Below, in pieces: positions 47,012 to 60,108 of a stretch of 64,000 nucleotides of DNA. The stretch's first letter is position 1, and every line of letters begins with the position of its first letter. The position numbers and the translations under genes were made by a program. The notes under the pieces are model-generated. The model had not been told where the DNA came from. It made no database searches and worked only from the letters and a program-made list of their open reading frames with translations. Origin of the DNA: Pogostemon cablin (taxonomy: Eukaryota; Streptophyta; Magnoliopsida; Lamiales; Lamiaceae); NCBI GenBank assembly GCA_023678885.1, contig CM042958.1, positions 14,440,852 through 14,504,851 of the forward strand, written 5' to 3'.

Positions 47012-47350
47012 CCGAACAAAGGTAACTTAGCTGTTACAAAAACCAAATCCATTTACTCTTCTCAACACCCATGATATTGGACTTTGGAGCTTCAGTTTTT
47101 TCACTTCTTATTTGCAGAGAAACCTTGTCTTCATTTCTGACATGGATAATGGAAACCTTGTACTCTTCGAATTCTTAGTTTTTGCCTGAATAAACTTATT
47201 TTCGTATTGTGTTGACCACTAGTTTCTTTTGAAGATCAATTATTATACTGTTCTTCCATTATATTCGAACCCAATCTTTTGGAAACTAGTTCAAGTCAAA
47301 CCCAACGAATGGTAAAAGTAAGAAAGGTGATTCACAATCAGGAACCTATG
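47012..47350 (+). pseudogene. Partial copy of the complex I 24 kDa subunit gene, right part
   Basis: Continues exon 5 (ccgaacaaag) and its donor (gtaactta), then jumps straight to the parent's 3'UTR (gctgttacaaaaaccaaatcc, parent near 36483), and follows it to about 47350 with growing divergence. Introns 5-9 and exons 6-10 were therefore deleted before the copia element arrived, including both pairs of cluster cysteines. Confidence 0.9.
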
Positions 47351-48300
47351 TTACAGAAATTATTTTGATCAAAATAACCTATTGTGAATAGACATAATAT
47401 GCCATTGGAGTATATATTTATTTAAGCTCTCTACTTCATTATTCTTCATCCAAAATTTTTTTGAACAACCCACCCTTGTCCTATAAACCAAAGTTCTCTC
47501 ATCAACAAGAAAATGTCGAAGCAGTAGTAAAGCACACAAGAATATGATTGTATAGTTTCTCTCCCCACAATATTATGGTATTTTGGGGTGCACCCAGTGC
47601 TAATTCTAGGGTGCACCCCGTCCTGGTAATTTATGCACAAATAAGTTAATTTTTCTATGTATAAAAATATGTAAAGTTATTAGAATGTTTGTAAAAAATG
47701 AGTATTTTAAATAATTTAATAAAAAAAATATGTAAAAAGTGAGTAGTATCGTAATGTACTCTATTTTTTCCATTTTTAAAAAAGTGTATAAATGTTGGGA
47801 CGGATCAAAAAGAAAAGTGTGCAGTAATTATTGAACAGGGAGAGTACTTAATTTTTAAGTTAGTACTTAATTTTTTTAGTTATTGATTAAAATTCAAGGG
47901 TGGGGATTGATTTTATTAAAATCTAACTAACGAATTAGATTTTAGATGATGACTCAAAATTTTATTGCACAAAGGATGTGTATTTGTTTTTTACCAACTC
48001 AAAACATATTTCAACCAAATCGAATTATTTTGGTTAATGAAAATTTTAAAAACTTCATCCTCAAAATCCAAAGCCGAATCGAATTTTAAAAAATACTACC
48101 AAATTAATATTTGGGTTTGGTTTCATCGATTTATTCTATTTAATCCAATTTGCACACCCCTATATGCAGTGTACTGTGAATTAATCTAAAGAGGAAGAGG
48201 GAGAAATCGTTGCTTTCGCTTAAGACATTAAACGGCGTCGTAACCTTATTTTTTCCCATTCCTCCCGACGAACCCTCCATATTTCCCCAAATGCCACTAC
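47351..48300. other. Spacer upstream of PHF5A
   Basis: No gene. A perfect 11-bp stem hairpin (ggggtgcaccc / gggtgcacccc) lies at 47585-47619. A short Stowaway derivative (47759-47844: TA, ctctattttttcc ... gaacagggagag, TA) follows. The last 100 bp, from aaacggcgtcg, is GC-richer and is probably the PHF5A promoter. Confidence 0.6.
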
Positions 48301-48308
48301 GGTAAGAC

Positions 48309-48315
48309 TATATAA
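48309..48315 (+). promoter_or_regulatory. Probable TATA box of the PHF5A gene
   Basis: TATATAA about 90 bp upstream of the proposed 5'UTR donor (48403/48404), leaving room for a leader exon starting near 48345. Confidence 0.55.
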
Positions 48316-48403
48316 TACTGTCAGTTGCCCTTGAGCCATTTTCTCAGGTTACTCTTGTAAAATCTAGAAGCTTGTGCATAAATTTCTCAAGGATCGATCT
48401 GAG

Positions 48404-50973
48404 GTAAGAGTTGGCTAATGTGTGCTATGATATCTCTTTGCGAATTTGTTTCTCCTTTCACTCCTTCTTTTATCTCACTGTAGATTGGCATATGTTTGGG
48501 TAAATTTCCCCTATAACGCGATTCTATGCTTTCGATTCGTCTCTTCTCGCTTTGTTTAATTTCATTCAAGATTTTTTGCTATTTCATTTGTAGAAAATTA
48601 GTCGTGGAAGTAATTGAGTGGTTAAAGATTTGGCCGAGATGATACTCATCTTCAGCTTTAGAATCTGCATTTTTCTCTGTTTACGTCGACTTTATCTCCC
48701 TTCTCTCTCTCATCACTTCGTTGTTAACTTTCAATATAGTGTGCAATGGATGATGAGTCGACAACTCGATTAGGCTTTAGTTCTGCTAGCTTATGGCCTC
48801 AAAGAGCTCGATATATGTGGTGTTTTATTATATGTTTATGCGTGTGTTTTTTTATGGTTGATTTCTTATGTCAGTTGTTTATGGAGTACAGTTCTACCAT
48901 AGTTTTTGCTTCATGGTCTTGAGTTTGAAGTTGAATCTTCATAGTTATTGCTTTGATTTATGGTGTATGCATTTTTGGCTGCAATTAATTTCGCTATAAG
49001 GTTTTTGAGTGGCAATTGTTGAAGTGTTGTGATTATAATTGTTGTAGTAACTTACAACTTGAGTTTGTTATGGAATTCCAAATCTGATTATGAATTTAAG
49101 CTTAACACTGAGATGAAGATTTGATGCAATGTAACGTGATTGGATGTTTAGATTATAATCATTGTTTTATTTCTCATGTTCTCTTGCTGCAAATAACATG
49201 CGGTGCCGTGAAATTTTACTTTTAAATCTGGTTTTAATTAAAAAAAAAAAAAACTAGAGTTCAGTTTTTTTCAACGAAATACTGAGTGAAATCTTTGGTT
49301 TGGTTGTTCTTCGGCTTTTTACTGGTTTGGCTGGTTTTCAGTTTCGTACAAAATGTTGGTTGTTCATTTGGTTTTCACAGTATGTTCCTCTTTACCTTTT
49401 TCAATCTTCCTCACAGAAACAACATACTCCTCCTATGGGAGTCATGTTGCTGGAATTCTTAATTATTAAGCAGCTCTGTCCTTAGGATGCAACATGGTTT
49501 TTGATATGAGATGCATCCAAAATGTTACATCTTGAAAGGGGATCTCACCCTAAGCGGACAACTTTTACTCATTTAGTTTGAAATATTTATCTTAAACTAG
49601 AGCGACACAGTGCACCTAAGATATTTTTTAAGAAATTTAAATGTTATAATTAATCTTATAACCACAGCTATTATATTGGAAAATGCTTACTTTATGGTGT
49701 TTATATATTGACGTATATCTGCATCTGTATCTTAATTATGGATCCTTTTAGCAGCATCCACGTATCCTAAATTAAGAATTCGGATTTCTGGATCTAAGTA
49801 CAAGTAACGTAGTTATATCTAAAAAATGCCCATTTTTTTTATGCACCGGTATCCGATCCGTAGACCGACTAATCTGGGGAAATACCCTATTTATGGAACT
49901 TTCTGTGTCTCAGATAAAATGAGATAAGTCCTTGCATAATTTTTCAAATGAATTTTTTATTTAGGTACAGCTGGTTTTCAGCTTCACTAATGGATTATAA
50001 AGCTTCAACTTTTCTAATGCATCATGAAATAAAGTGGAACCCGCAGTATTTAAAGTTAGGACTTCTGATAGCTAGGTATTTGATGATACTTAAATGCATA
50101 AAATGTCAACTGTTTTTGTAAAATGGGTCAATTACTTGGAATAGACTATGCAAATTATCGATAGAAGTTATTTTTTGTATTTTTTGCATATTTATACAGC
50201 GTGCACTGTAAAATTTAAGTTATAACGATTTTGAGTACTGTTTCTAACTTTCTAAACTCAAATTTTCAACCAATTCCCTCACCCTAGAAGACAGATATAT
50301 AATTCGTCACAGTTCCCAATATATTTTTTTTTCGAATTTATATTACCAAAATGAACTATCCAATGCGACTAAAGCATAGCCTCTATAATTTTATTATTTA
50401 GTTTTTCTATTTCATCAGTACCTCTTTATTTTATATTTTTATTTTACAAGTTATAACTCTCAAAGTGAAGAGGCATTTCAAGTGTTGTATATTGGTTATA
50501 ATCTGAAATAATTTGAGCTACTGGTGATAGATTATGAGTCATAAGAACCCTGGTTTCTAATTATTTATTTCCAATTTATCATCCCAAAATGAACTATCCA
50601 ATATGACTAAAGCATAGCCTCTATAATTAGATTTATTTAGTTTTTCTATTTCATCTTTACTTCTTTATTTTATATTTTTATTTTACGAGTTATAAATCTC
50701 AAAGTGAAGAGGCATTTCAAGTGTTGTATATATGTTATATTCTGAAATAATTTGAGCTATTGGCGATAGATTATGAGTCATAAGAATCCTGGTTTCTGGT
50801 TTGTAGGAAATTATGGGTTGAGGCATTTGATGAATTTGATGCTCTGTCGCTCCAAGAAATTTACTAAGCCGATTATTTGAAATTTTCCTTTGTCAGAGTC
50901 TCTATTTTATGGAAATAGTTTAATCATCTGCTCTGAGTTGTAGTCACCGATTTATATTTTGTACTGGGCACAG
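48404..50973 (+). other. Probable 5'UTR intron of PHF5A with an internal tandem duplication
   Basis: A good donor (ctgag|gtaagag) at 48404 and an acceptor (ggcacag) ending at 50973 leave a 33-nt leader before the ATG. An alternative acceptor (ggtttgtag) ends at 50806. T-rich throughout, as plant introns are. Near its end, a segment of about 236 bp is doubled (about 50335-50570 and 50571-50806; shared word aaagtgaagaggcatttcaa). The leader intron is inferred from splice signals, not transcripts. Confidence 0.6.
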
Positions 50974-51006
50974 GTTAAAACCCACTCTCTTGGGCATCTT
51001 TGAGTC

Positions 51007-51339
51007 ATGGCCAAGCATCATCCTGATCTGATTATGTGCCGAAAGCAGCCTGGAATAGCTATTGGACGGCTGTGTGAGAAGTGCGATGGAAAATGTGTGA
51101 TTTGTGACTCTTATGTGCGCCCTTGCACACTCGTTCGAGTGTGTGATGAATGCAATTATGGATCATTTCAAGGTCGCTGTGTCATCTGTGGAGGGGTGGG
51201 GATATCGGATGCTTACTATTGCAAAGAGTGCACGCAACAAGAAAAAGATCGGGATGGCTGTCCAAAGATAGTCAATCTAGGAAGTGCAAAGACAGATCTG
51301 TTCTACGAGCGCAAGAAGTATGGTTTTAAGAAACGATGA
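51007..51339 (+). CDS. PHF5A: PHD finger-like protein 5A / SF3b14b, spliceosome SF3b subunit
   Basis: A 110-aa zinc-binding subunit of the SF3b complex of U2 snRNP, which helps hold the branch-point adenosine pocket together with SF3B1; it acts in the nucleus. The whole coding region is one exon. The protein shows the expected series of CxxC pairs (CEKCDGKC, VICDSYVRPC, CDEC, CVICGG, YYCKEC) that form its zinc knot, then a basic C-terminus ending YGFKKR. Length is exactly that of animal and fungal-type homologues, and nearly every residue is what I expect of this highly conserved family. The start is the first Met, with an in-frame stop (tga at 51001) just upstream. Confidence 0.97.
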   Translation: MAKHHPDLIMCRKQPGIAIGRLCEKCDGKCVICDSYVRPCTLVRVCDECNYGSFQGRCVICGGVGISDAYYCKECTQQEKDRDGCPKIVNLGSAKTDLFYERKKYGFKKR

Positions 51340-54300
51340 TGATCAAATATTGTTGGACTTTACTTTGTTTAGGGAACCTTTTACTTCTAATTCTGATGAA
51401 TTCTCTATTCTAATATGACTTGATATTGAGGTGAGACGTTAGGCAGTTAAGAATGTCATTGGAAGTAAGCTAGCCCATTCGTAGTTATATGTCGCCTTCT
51501 TTGGGATCTTGTCAAGCAGTAAATGATATACAGTGTTTGTTTGTGTTTTTTCTGTTGCATGGATGTCAACTCTCTCTTGTTGTTGACATTTTCAAGTGGA
51601 AAATCCATGGGTTTCCAAAGTTATTTTATCTTTTTCATATCCTTCTTTCTCTGATTAAGGAGACTGTTTAGGAGTTATATTTTTCAGGGAGACATGTTTT
51701 AAAAGAATGATATGTCTAGTGTTTCATAGATCTGTAAAAATTGCAGTATTTCTATCTTGAAATTTGAATTTAATTCATAATTCTGCATTGTGGTCAGATT
51801 CCTTTCAAGGTGTGTTGCTGAAGTTTAATATCGGTTTCAAATTTTAGAAATCCAACATTTGTTTTAGTGGAATATATCAAATCTCGTACTATATCTTTTG
51901 CATAATTTATTTTGTTCCTATAATTTTTCATATATTACTTACTTCTCATCCATGAGATATCACTTTTTAATATTGGAAGTATCTTTAATCGATAAGATTT
52001 TATCAAAGATTATCAATTTTCCTCTGGTAACTTTTTATTTATCTCCCAGAATTTATTCTATAAGATGGACAAATACAAATTTTGTTATTTGATTTAGATT
52101 TTATATATATTACTCATCCCAGTAATTAAAAAGCATGTAATTGAAGTTCACTGCATAATGACTTTAGTAATTGTTAGAGGCCCAATTTCGTGACAGAAAT
52201 TTGGTGGGCCTTAAATTTGGCAATTAAAAACTGTGTGAAGACTAAAGAATGGCAATTAAAAACTGTGTGAAGACTAAAGAATGCACATGTAGGGGTGGGT
52301 GAGGGAGAATTTTAGGTGCAAGAATTCAAGAGGTTAGTTCTGGCGTAGGTCTACAAATGAATAAAACACAGGTTACGCAGTTACATACATATTTAATTCT
52401 TAATAAAATTAATGTCATTTTTATCCATATTTTTAATGTTATAGCGTTGTAGACTAAGATAGTTAAATTACTATTTTAATTTTTTTTTAAATATATATAA
52501 TTCTATTCATTATTCTAAGTATAAATATTTTACTTTAACTAATTTTATTTAATGATTAACTATTTATATCTTCTTAAGCTAATAATTAGTTTACTTTCTT
52601 AATTATATTACTCCTATTATTTTATATTTTTATAATTAATTATAAATTTTTATTAAATATATTATCACTTTTCACTTATACTATAATTATTCATAAAATA
52701 ATTTACAATATCGTTATCACTTTTCATCAATTAAGTATTACTTTAAGACTCACTTCTTATCGTGACACAATTTTAATTAGGCTTTTACTTTGTTAATATT
52801 AATATCTTATATACTCTATTTGAATAGGATTAATTTAATTTTAATGTAGGGATGATTATTTATACCTCAAAATTGCTAAACAAAGCTATAAAAATTTAAA
52901 TAAAAATATTTTTAATTGATATTATTTAAATACCTTCCAAAAAATAATTTATAATGTCCCACTCCCAACTATCACGCCAAAATTTCCTTTAATGATATTT
53001 AAACTCATTTCTTTAATTGGATAAAATATTACCCCAAAATTATGCTGATTAAATTTCTCTTACCCAATTATATCATCCCAGATGTCAATTATTACTTAAA
53101 ATTATTCAATTATACCAAATGTCAAATTTCTATGCCGAATTATTACTTAAAATCGAATAGAAAATAATGTATGCTCACATTAGTTAAATATGACTCCACC
53201 CGTTTGCTCTTATCAACCGAACAACAAGATAGTTTTTGTTGCTTAGTCCGAACAATAATATTAAAATATTCGCATGAAGCCATCTTACAATTTGTAATTG
53301 TTTATTTATGATATTAAAATGTAGAATTTAAGAGCCAGCATCATTAATGGTCCAGAAAAATACGAATTTCATGATTTTTAAAAACTTTCTACAACAACAA
53401 AATCAGTATAGAATGTTTGATTTCTTTTAATTTTTCCAGTAAAATTTTTCTTTCATAAATTGTATCTACATTGTTGTCACATCTAAATGTGGCATGCATG
53501 TAGTACATGCTAAATCATATAACCCTTCACATTTTTCTTATTTCTTATTTGTTTGTTTCACAAAAATTTTTACATAAAAAAATATATTATACTACATTTG
53601 TCTCATAGCAAGAGGGTCTTTTGTTTTTTACATGTGAATTAAGGAGTATTATTATTTAATGTGTAGTGGGTAGTTGTATTAATGGGAGTGTGAGCCCATA
53701 TTTTAATTGTATTAATTGGTGTGAGGATCTCATGTGTGTATAAAAAGATAGGGGACTCTTTGAGTGAGACATCCAAAATGAAAAAAAAAAAAACCTTTTT
53801 GAAGGATATAATGTTTTATCACTAACCTTTAAAGTTACATTAATTTTGAATTTTAAATCTCTTTTTTCAAACTCATAATATTAATATGTATATTGGTATA
53901 TATATTTATTTAATGTATTGGTAAAATAAGTGGAAGTGTTGAAAGGTCAACTAGAATCAAAGAAATTGCAAAGAAGAATGAAGGGAATATGGGTAGTAGA
54001 TCCCAAGGATTGACTAGAGTATTGAATATAGTAGAGTCACTTCCTAGATTAACACTTTAATCTTTCAAAGTCCAAAGAAAAGAAAGGGAGTAATAGTCAA
54101 ATTGTGACAACAACATTGCATAGGTGGTGAGACTAGAAAGAGAGAGTAATTACTAATTAATGAGTCATTAGAGGCGTGGAAGAAGCATTATTTAACGGCG
54201 CTAAATCCGCATAAAAACAGCCAACTATGCACTCTTATTACAAAGGGACTATACTATTATTTCATGAAAATTACATCATTGTATTATTCAAATGGATAAC

Positions 54301-55440
54301 GTCTCAAGCTGTCAACCACTTCGGACCACGTCTCTTTCTCTCTCACATAGTAGGTCAGTAGTAGGTGTATAATGTGTGTGTATTAATAATTCTGCATCAA
54401 CGTCCACCACAATCTAAGTAAACTCCAAAACCAAATCATCCTATTAATTAATTATAAACTCACTCCTACCACTGGACACATGCACTATCAAACTATACAG
54501 TTTTAACATATAAATTATCTTCAAATTTATTAAATATATAAAGCATCCGGAAATAAAAACACAATACCTAGATGGCTAGACATAGATTAAGAAAATTTGT
54601 TTTTTTAAACATGATATATTGAAATAAAGTGCGGAATGTTTGAGTGAAAATTTTAATAATAAAGTTTACAACGGAGTATGTGGGTTTTTATTACATTCCT
54701 ATAGATCAAGTAAGAATATCGAATGTATCACGTGTGAAAAAACATTGGGAAGGATGGAATTGTAAATTTCTTTGAAACACCAAAACAGATGCACTGGAAA
54801 CTTTATCCCTGATTATTATATATAGAACCAAATCAGATTAGATTATCTATTTTAAGAATAATATAAGTGAGAGTAGACATACAAATCTTCCATCTGACAA
54901 TACTCTTTATCACACGTACACTGTATCCACTCTTCATGTATTTTACTCCATTTTTTACCCTGAAATTAGGAGTACAACTCTTCTATAATATCAAATTAAC
55001 ATAGCCAATAATGAGGGCCCACCATCCTGTCCTATTATCTTGTTACAGCACAACAAATGGAGCCCACTACCCCAACAAAAAAAGGGCAACAAAACACTAG
55101 ACAAAGATTTGCTTCCAGAATAATTAGGTGACATTACTATTCTCTCTTCTAAAAACCTTTCAATAATGCTGCGACTACAACAATTTAATCACAATTTCTA
55201 GCATTTATTTATCTAATAATGGGACAATCTAAATAGCAAAAATGCACAACAAAGAATAGCAAACTTCCATCCATCATTTCATGATTTCACAAAGAAGATT
55301 AAACAATGGGGGGACAAGAATTTTTAGACAATCAAAAACATAGGTTAATCTAAAATTACACAGCTTCAAGTTTTATGAAGAAATGGAAACCCAAACCTCT
55401 ATCTAGACAACCACACTACTTCCCTTCTTCCCCGGCCACC
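51340..55440. other. Intergenic between PHF5A and the TMK kinase
   Basis: PHF5A 3'UTR first (to about 51800), then AT-rich DNA. A perfect 32-bp tandem duplication (ggcaattaaaaactgtgtga...) is at 52219-52250 and 52251-52282. A Stowaway-like remnant is at about 53600-53775 (tctcatagcaagagggtc). 55250-55440 is probably the TMK 3'UTR. No coding region is supported. Confidence 0.6.
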
Positions 55441-58400
55441 TCACCGCCCGTCGGCCGACGTAAATGAATCCGCAAACCCGGAGGGCCGTGTCGGTATACT
55501 CGTCTGCGTGTTGTCGCAGCTTCCCATGAAAGACGACGACGACGCATCAATGCCGCTCATTCCTTCCAAAGCCTGCCATTTCTTGAGAGCCTGAGGCAAT
55601 GTCATGTCGTAATCTATTCCGTACACATCGTCTGGATCGGCCGGCTCTGAGGGCTTCCACAGCTCGGCTAGGGACGAGAGCACGTTTACCGCATGCCCCA
55701 TATCTGGCCGTTGGTGGGGTTCCCTAGCTGAGCAGTGGCCAGCCAGCTCAGCTACTGTGTTGATGCTGGCAAGGGTCACTTCATCCAGATTGATGGCTGG
55801 ATCGATTGCCTTGGGGAATGTATCTTTGTTGATGAGCATCCGGCGGAACCATGGGACGAGATGCTGGCTATCGTCGGGGAAGTTCTCGTCTAGGGCTTTT
55901 CGACCGGTGATGATCTCCATTAGAATGACACCGAAACTGAACACATCTATTTTAGTACTTACTCGGCCAGTCACTGTAGATGAGCATAGCAAATCAGAAA
56001 CCATTTTAGATAGCATTGCACAATGAACTCTTAACAGGATGGCTCGTTCCGCCATATTCCGAATCAAACTATAGCAAGAGGAGCATAAATCATCACACAT
56101 TTACATCACTATCAAACACATTGTGCAGCATACATGAATATAGTTGACATTGATCACAAATATCAATCAATATAACCATCCTCAAATTCTAATCAAACAA
56201 GCATATACCATTCGAATAACCTTAATCACAGACACATACAAAAACCACTTGTAAGGAAATAAAATAACCTGCATATTCTGGAGCCAGATAACCAAAGGTT
56301 CCAGCCAATTTAGTAGCAATCGAAGCTTTGCCATCGGGAGCAAGCCGAACGAGCCCAAAATCCGCAACTTTAGCCCTCATATCATCTCCTAAAAGAATGT
56401 TGGATGGTTTAAGATCACGATGAATAAAGCTCTGCTGAGCCAGACCATGGAGGTATTCAACGCCTCTGGCGACGTCCAGGGCAATAGTGAGCCTTTTCGT
56501 CCACTCGAGAGGTTTCAACCCTTCGAACCTCCAATTGAACAGAAACCTACTAAGTGTTCCCTGAGGCATATGCTCGTACACGAGCAGCCTCTCATTTCCA
56601 TCTAAGCAATAACCCAAAAGGGCGACCAAATGCCTGTGTCTAACTTTTGTAAGGACAGTAATCTCGGACCTAAACTCGTCCAACCCCTTCTCACTCAACA
56701 CGCCCGATTCCATCCTCTTAACTGCAATTTTAGTACCATCATGCAACTCCCCCTTGTAAACGGTTCCAAATCCACCTCTTCCAAGTATGTTATCTTCACT
56801 GAAATTGTTGGTCACATTTCTCAGCACTTGGATTGAGATCACCAAGTTACCAGCTTCAACAATGTGAAGGTCAGTCGGGCCACTGCTGCTTCCGAGGCTG
56901 TGAGTGTCACTCGTCCCACCATTGACACTCGAACCAGCAACTGTGATCTTAACAGCATCCTCAGAACCCGAGCTGCGAGGATGAATAACCATGGTATGAG
57001 GAGACTGGACTCTTCCACGCGGCTTCCGTTTATTCCTGTAAAGACAGAAGACCAATGTCCCAGCAAAGGCAAGAACACAAAATGCCCCAACTACTGATCC
57101 CACAACCACCCCAGTAGATGATTTCTTCCCATTGCCATCCCCTGATCCTTCGCCACCCGGAGACGACCCCGGTGTGTTGCCACCCGGGGTAGTAGGGGGT
57201 GGACCATCCTTCCCAATATTCAAATTCCCGTTAGTCTTCACATTCACATTACTCCTGAACAGAGGAACCTTCCCATAGATCTGATTATTTGAAACATCCA
57301 ACTCTAAAAGATTAGGCAGAGTAGTGAGCTCATTCGGAATGGTTCCCATCAAGTTATTGTTCGATAAAACCAACCTCTGCAGAGATAGGATCTGTGAAAA
57401 ACTAGGTGAGATCGTCCCTGTGAGACCCATTCCACGAAAGTTCACCACAGTGATATTCCCATTGTTACAGGTGACACCCTTCCATGAGTTACACGGATCA
57501 TTCCCTTTCCAATTCTCAGCAAAGGTGCTTGGATACCCAAAACCCCTTGAAACATTGAGCAATGTATTCACCCTTGGATCACAATCAACACCAGGATCAG
57601 GTAAACAGAAACTGTTGGTATTAGGGTTCATATCCACATTTACAGAGTCACTGAACTTGGGTGTTTTTCCTTGGAACATATTATTCGTCAAATTCACCAC
57701 TGAAAGAGATTTCAATCCTACCAAAGAATCAGGTACAGGGCCAGTTAAACGATTGTCCCTTACACTCAACTTCTGCAATGAAAACGAATTGCCGGAAAAA
57801 TCCGGCAAGGGCCCGGTGAATGAATTTTGATGTAACCAAACCTCAGTCAACGAGGTCATGTTCTGTAGAATTGCGATAGAACCATTCAATCTCGAAGTGC
57901 TTTTCTGACCATTGAGCCACAACGACTGTATTGAAGAGCCCGCAAGCGACGATGGCAACGGGCCCTCGAGATTATTAAATGCTAAGTGTAGAGTAGTCAA
58001 GCTCGGAAACGCTTCGGGCCCGAAGAAATCTGGCAAAGGCCCGGAAATATTCGCCGAGGTTGCTGAAAACGTTTGCAGAGTGGACGCATTCTTGAGACCC
58101 TCCGGAATAACCCAGGAATCAAAGGGATTGTAATCCAAAAACACATCTTGTAACGAGTTCATACCATTGAAAAAATCCGGTGGGATGGATGAGAAATTGT
58201 TGTTGCTGAGTAGGAGAGACTGGACCGACCCGGGGAAATTTGGGAGTGACCCGGTGAGTTCGTTTTGCGGGACCTCGAACACTTGTAGCGCAGAGAGTTT
58301 GGCCAGACTCGGCGGTAGAAACCCCTGGAGATTCTGATTCCCAATTTGGATCCGGGACACCTGATTGCCGGAGCACCGGACAGATTTCCATTTACAGGGG

Positions 58401-58576
58401 TCCGAGTCAGTCCAACCGAGTTGACTCGGTGAGCCCAAACTCTTCTTCAAATCCTGCATCACTGCCGCGTCGCCGGACTGAGAGCGACAAACGGCGGCCA
58501 GCAACCAACACGAGACCAAAAAAATCAAACCCTTTAAGCAAAAAACTCTCGCCGTCATCTTTCCGAAACTGAACAA
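55441..58576 (-). CDS. TMK: Leucine-rich-repeat receptor-like kinase, TMK family
   Basis: Exons on the minus strand: 58576-56269 and 55973-55441 (946 aa); the single intron splits the kinase after LAPEYA, with G|TG phase giving VTGRVSTK. Order: signal peptide (to about 33), LRR block 1 (about 60-320), a Cys-containing island (CLPDPGVDCDPR ... NDPCNSWKGVTC, about 325-375), a short second LRR block (to about 450), a Pro/Gly-rich linker, one membrane helix (about 485-507), and a Ser/Thr kinase with GRGGFGTVYKG (about 597), IAVKRM, HRDLKPSN (about 717, RD type) and DFG. The split LRR layout is the TMK hallmark. TMKs sit at the plasma membrane and act with auxin-binding ABP1/ABL proteins in rapid auxin responses. 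All kinase residues are intact. A second Met 18 nt in (MTAR) is an alternative start. Confidence 0.95.
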
Positions 58577-59040
58577 ATATTGTTTTCAAGAGAATTGTTG
58601 GTTATAACAGAGGAGAGAGAGAGGGGGGGAGAGAGAAACGCATAGAGGAAGAAATTGATTTCCAAATATGATTTTGATTTGTTTCCGTTTCTGACTATGG
58701 CCTTTACGTGGAGGAGGTGTTCTTTTGAGTTTTGAGGAACGTAAAAGGAAAAAATCTCGAGGGTTTTTTGGGTGGGCGAAGGAGAAAAAGGTATATAAAT
58801 GAAGGTAGCGTAGATATTGTGTGCTTTCACTGCAATGGAGGAAGGGGGTGAGTGGGGGTGGGGGGAATATGGATAGTAACAAATGCAGTGTGTGTGCTCT
58901 AATTCCCCATAAAAGGGGTGGTAGTGTGTAGCTAGTGTGTGTTTTTTGGGAAGAAGAGAAGAGGAATACAGTTGGCACATGCGTGTGGGGACACCAATAT
59001 TTTGCATAGTCGCGGACATGTTTAAGTTTTAACCCCATCC
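58577..59040 (-). other. Upstream/5'UTR region of the TMK gene
   Basis: On the minus strand the leader is pyrimidine-rich, with a (ct)n-(c)n run at about 58610-58640. Open frames of 150 codons on the minus strand here come from this low-complexity leader and have no domain. Confidence 0.5.
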
Positions 59041-60108
59041 AAGAATTTCTTAATTACTACAATTTGGATTTTTCGGTTTCAATTTATTTATTTATTATTT
59101 AAAGAAATTAAATTTAATATTATTACTGAGAAATTCCGTCCCACTTATTTTTTTTGTGATGTGGACTTCTTGTATTTTTATTAATGTTTTTTATTGTTTT
59201 TGAATTTAAATAGTGATGATTCTGTTTGAATATTTGTGTTTTGATATTTAAAATTTAAATAGTGGTGATAAAATACTCTCTATTTATCAAAAAATTAATG
59301 ACTAACCTTATATAGAAAATAACTAAGACTGTATTTTTCAACTTAAAAAACTATGTACCGTATATTGTATATTGCAATACAATGGTAGAATTTATTATGT
59401 TTGACTTTTTTAAAAATTATTATTACTAACAGATTGAAAATTATCTGATTCTTCGCATTCTGCGTTAAAATAGAAAAGATTTTAAATAGAGAATAAAATA
59501 TAGTAAGACATGTGATGTTAATGGCTATAATAATAAATTAAATGATAATTTTGATTTTAACTATGGATGAAGTATTCTGATTTATAAATATCAGCAAATA
59601 CTATGTTCATATCCACTAAAAAACTATTTTTTTTATGGAATTTACAAAATTATATCATCATAATAGCAACAAAAATGACATGTTTCCTTTAGTAATGAAA
59701 TATAACGGATTTATTTTATGTAATTCAATCTATTGATAATTAATAACTGAATCATTATATAAATTACCAACGGAATTAATAGTCATTGATTACCAACGGA
59801 ATAATTTACCAATGAAATTGAATTTTCGTTGCTAAAAATTTAGCAACCACCATTTTACCAACTGATTAGTTGCTAAACTAATTTAACAATGAAATTTAGT
59901 CTTTTATCAACGAAATACTTCTGTTAGTAAAAAACTATTTTTAGTGATCGTTTTCTTTTTTAATTATTTATCCATTATTATAAATATTTTTTTAAAATAT
60001 ATTACTGTGTCAATTTTAATTGTATATAAGATAAGATAATTCATTTAGAATATTAACTCTTTTTGTATAACTCTCACTTTTTATTACCTCGTAATTATGA
60101 ACGTTTCA

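Noticed and set aside
58555..59038. Two 150-codon minus-strand open frames upstream of the TMK gene
   Set aside because: They overlap each other and the CT-rich leader, with Ser/Pro/His-rich low-complexity sequence; more likely leader and promoter.
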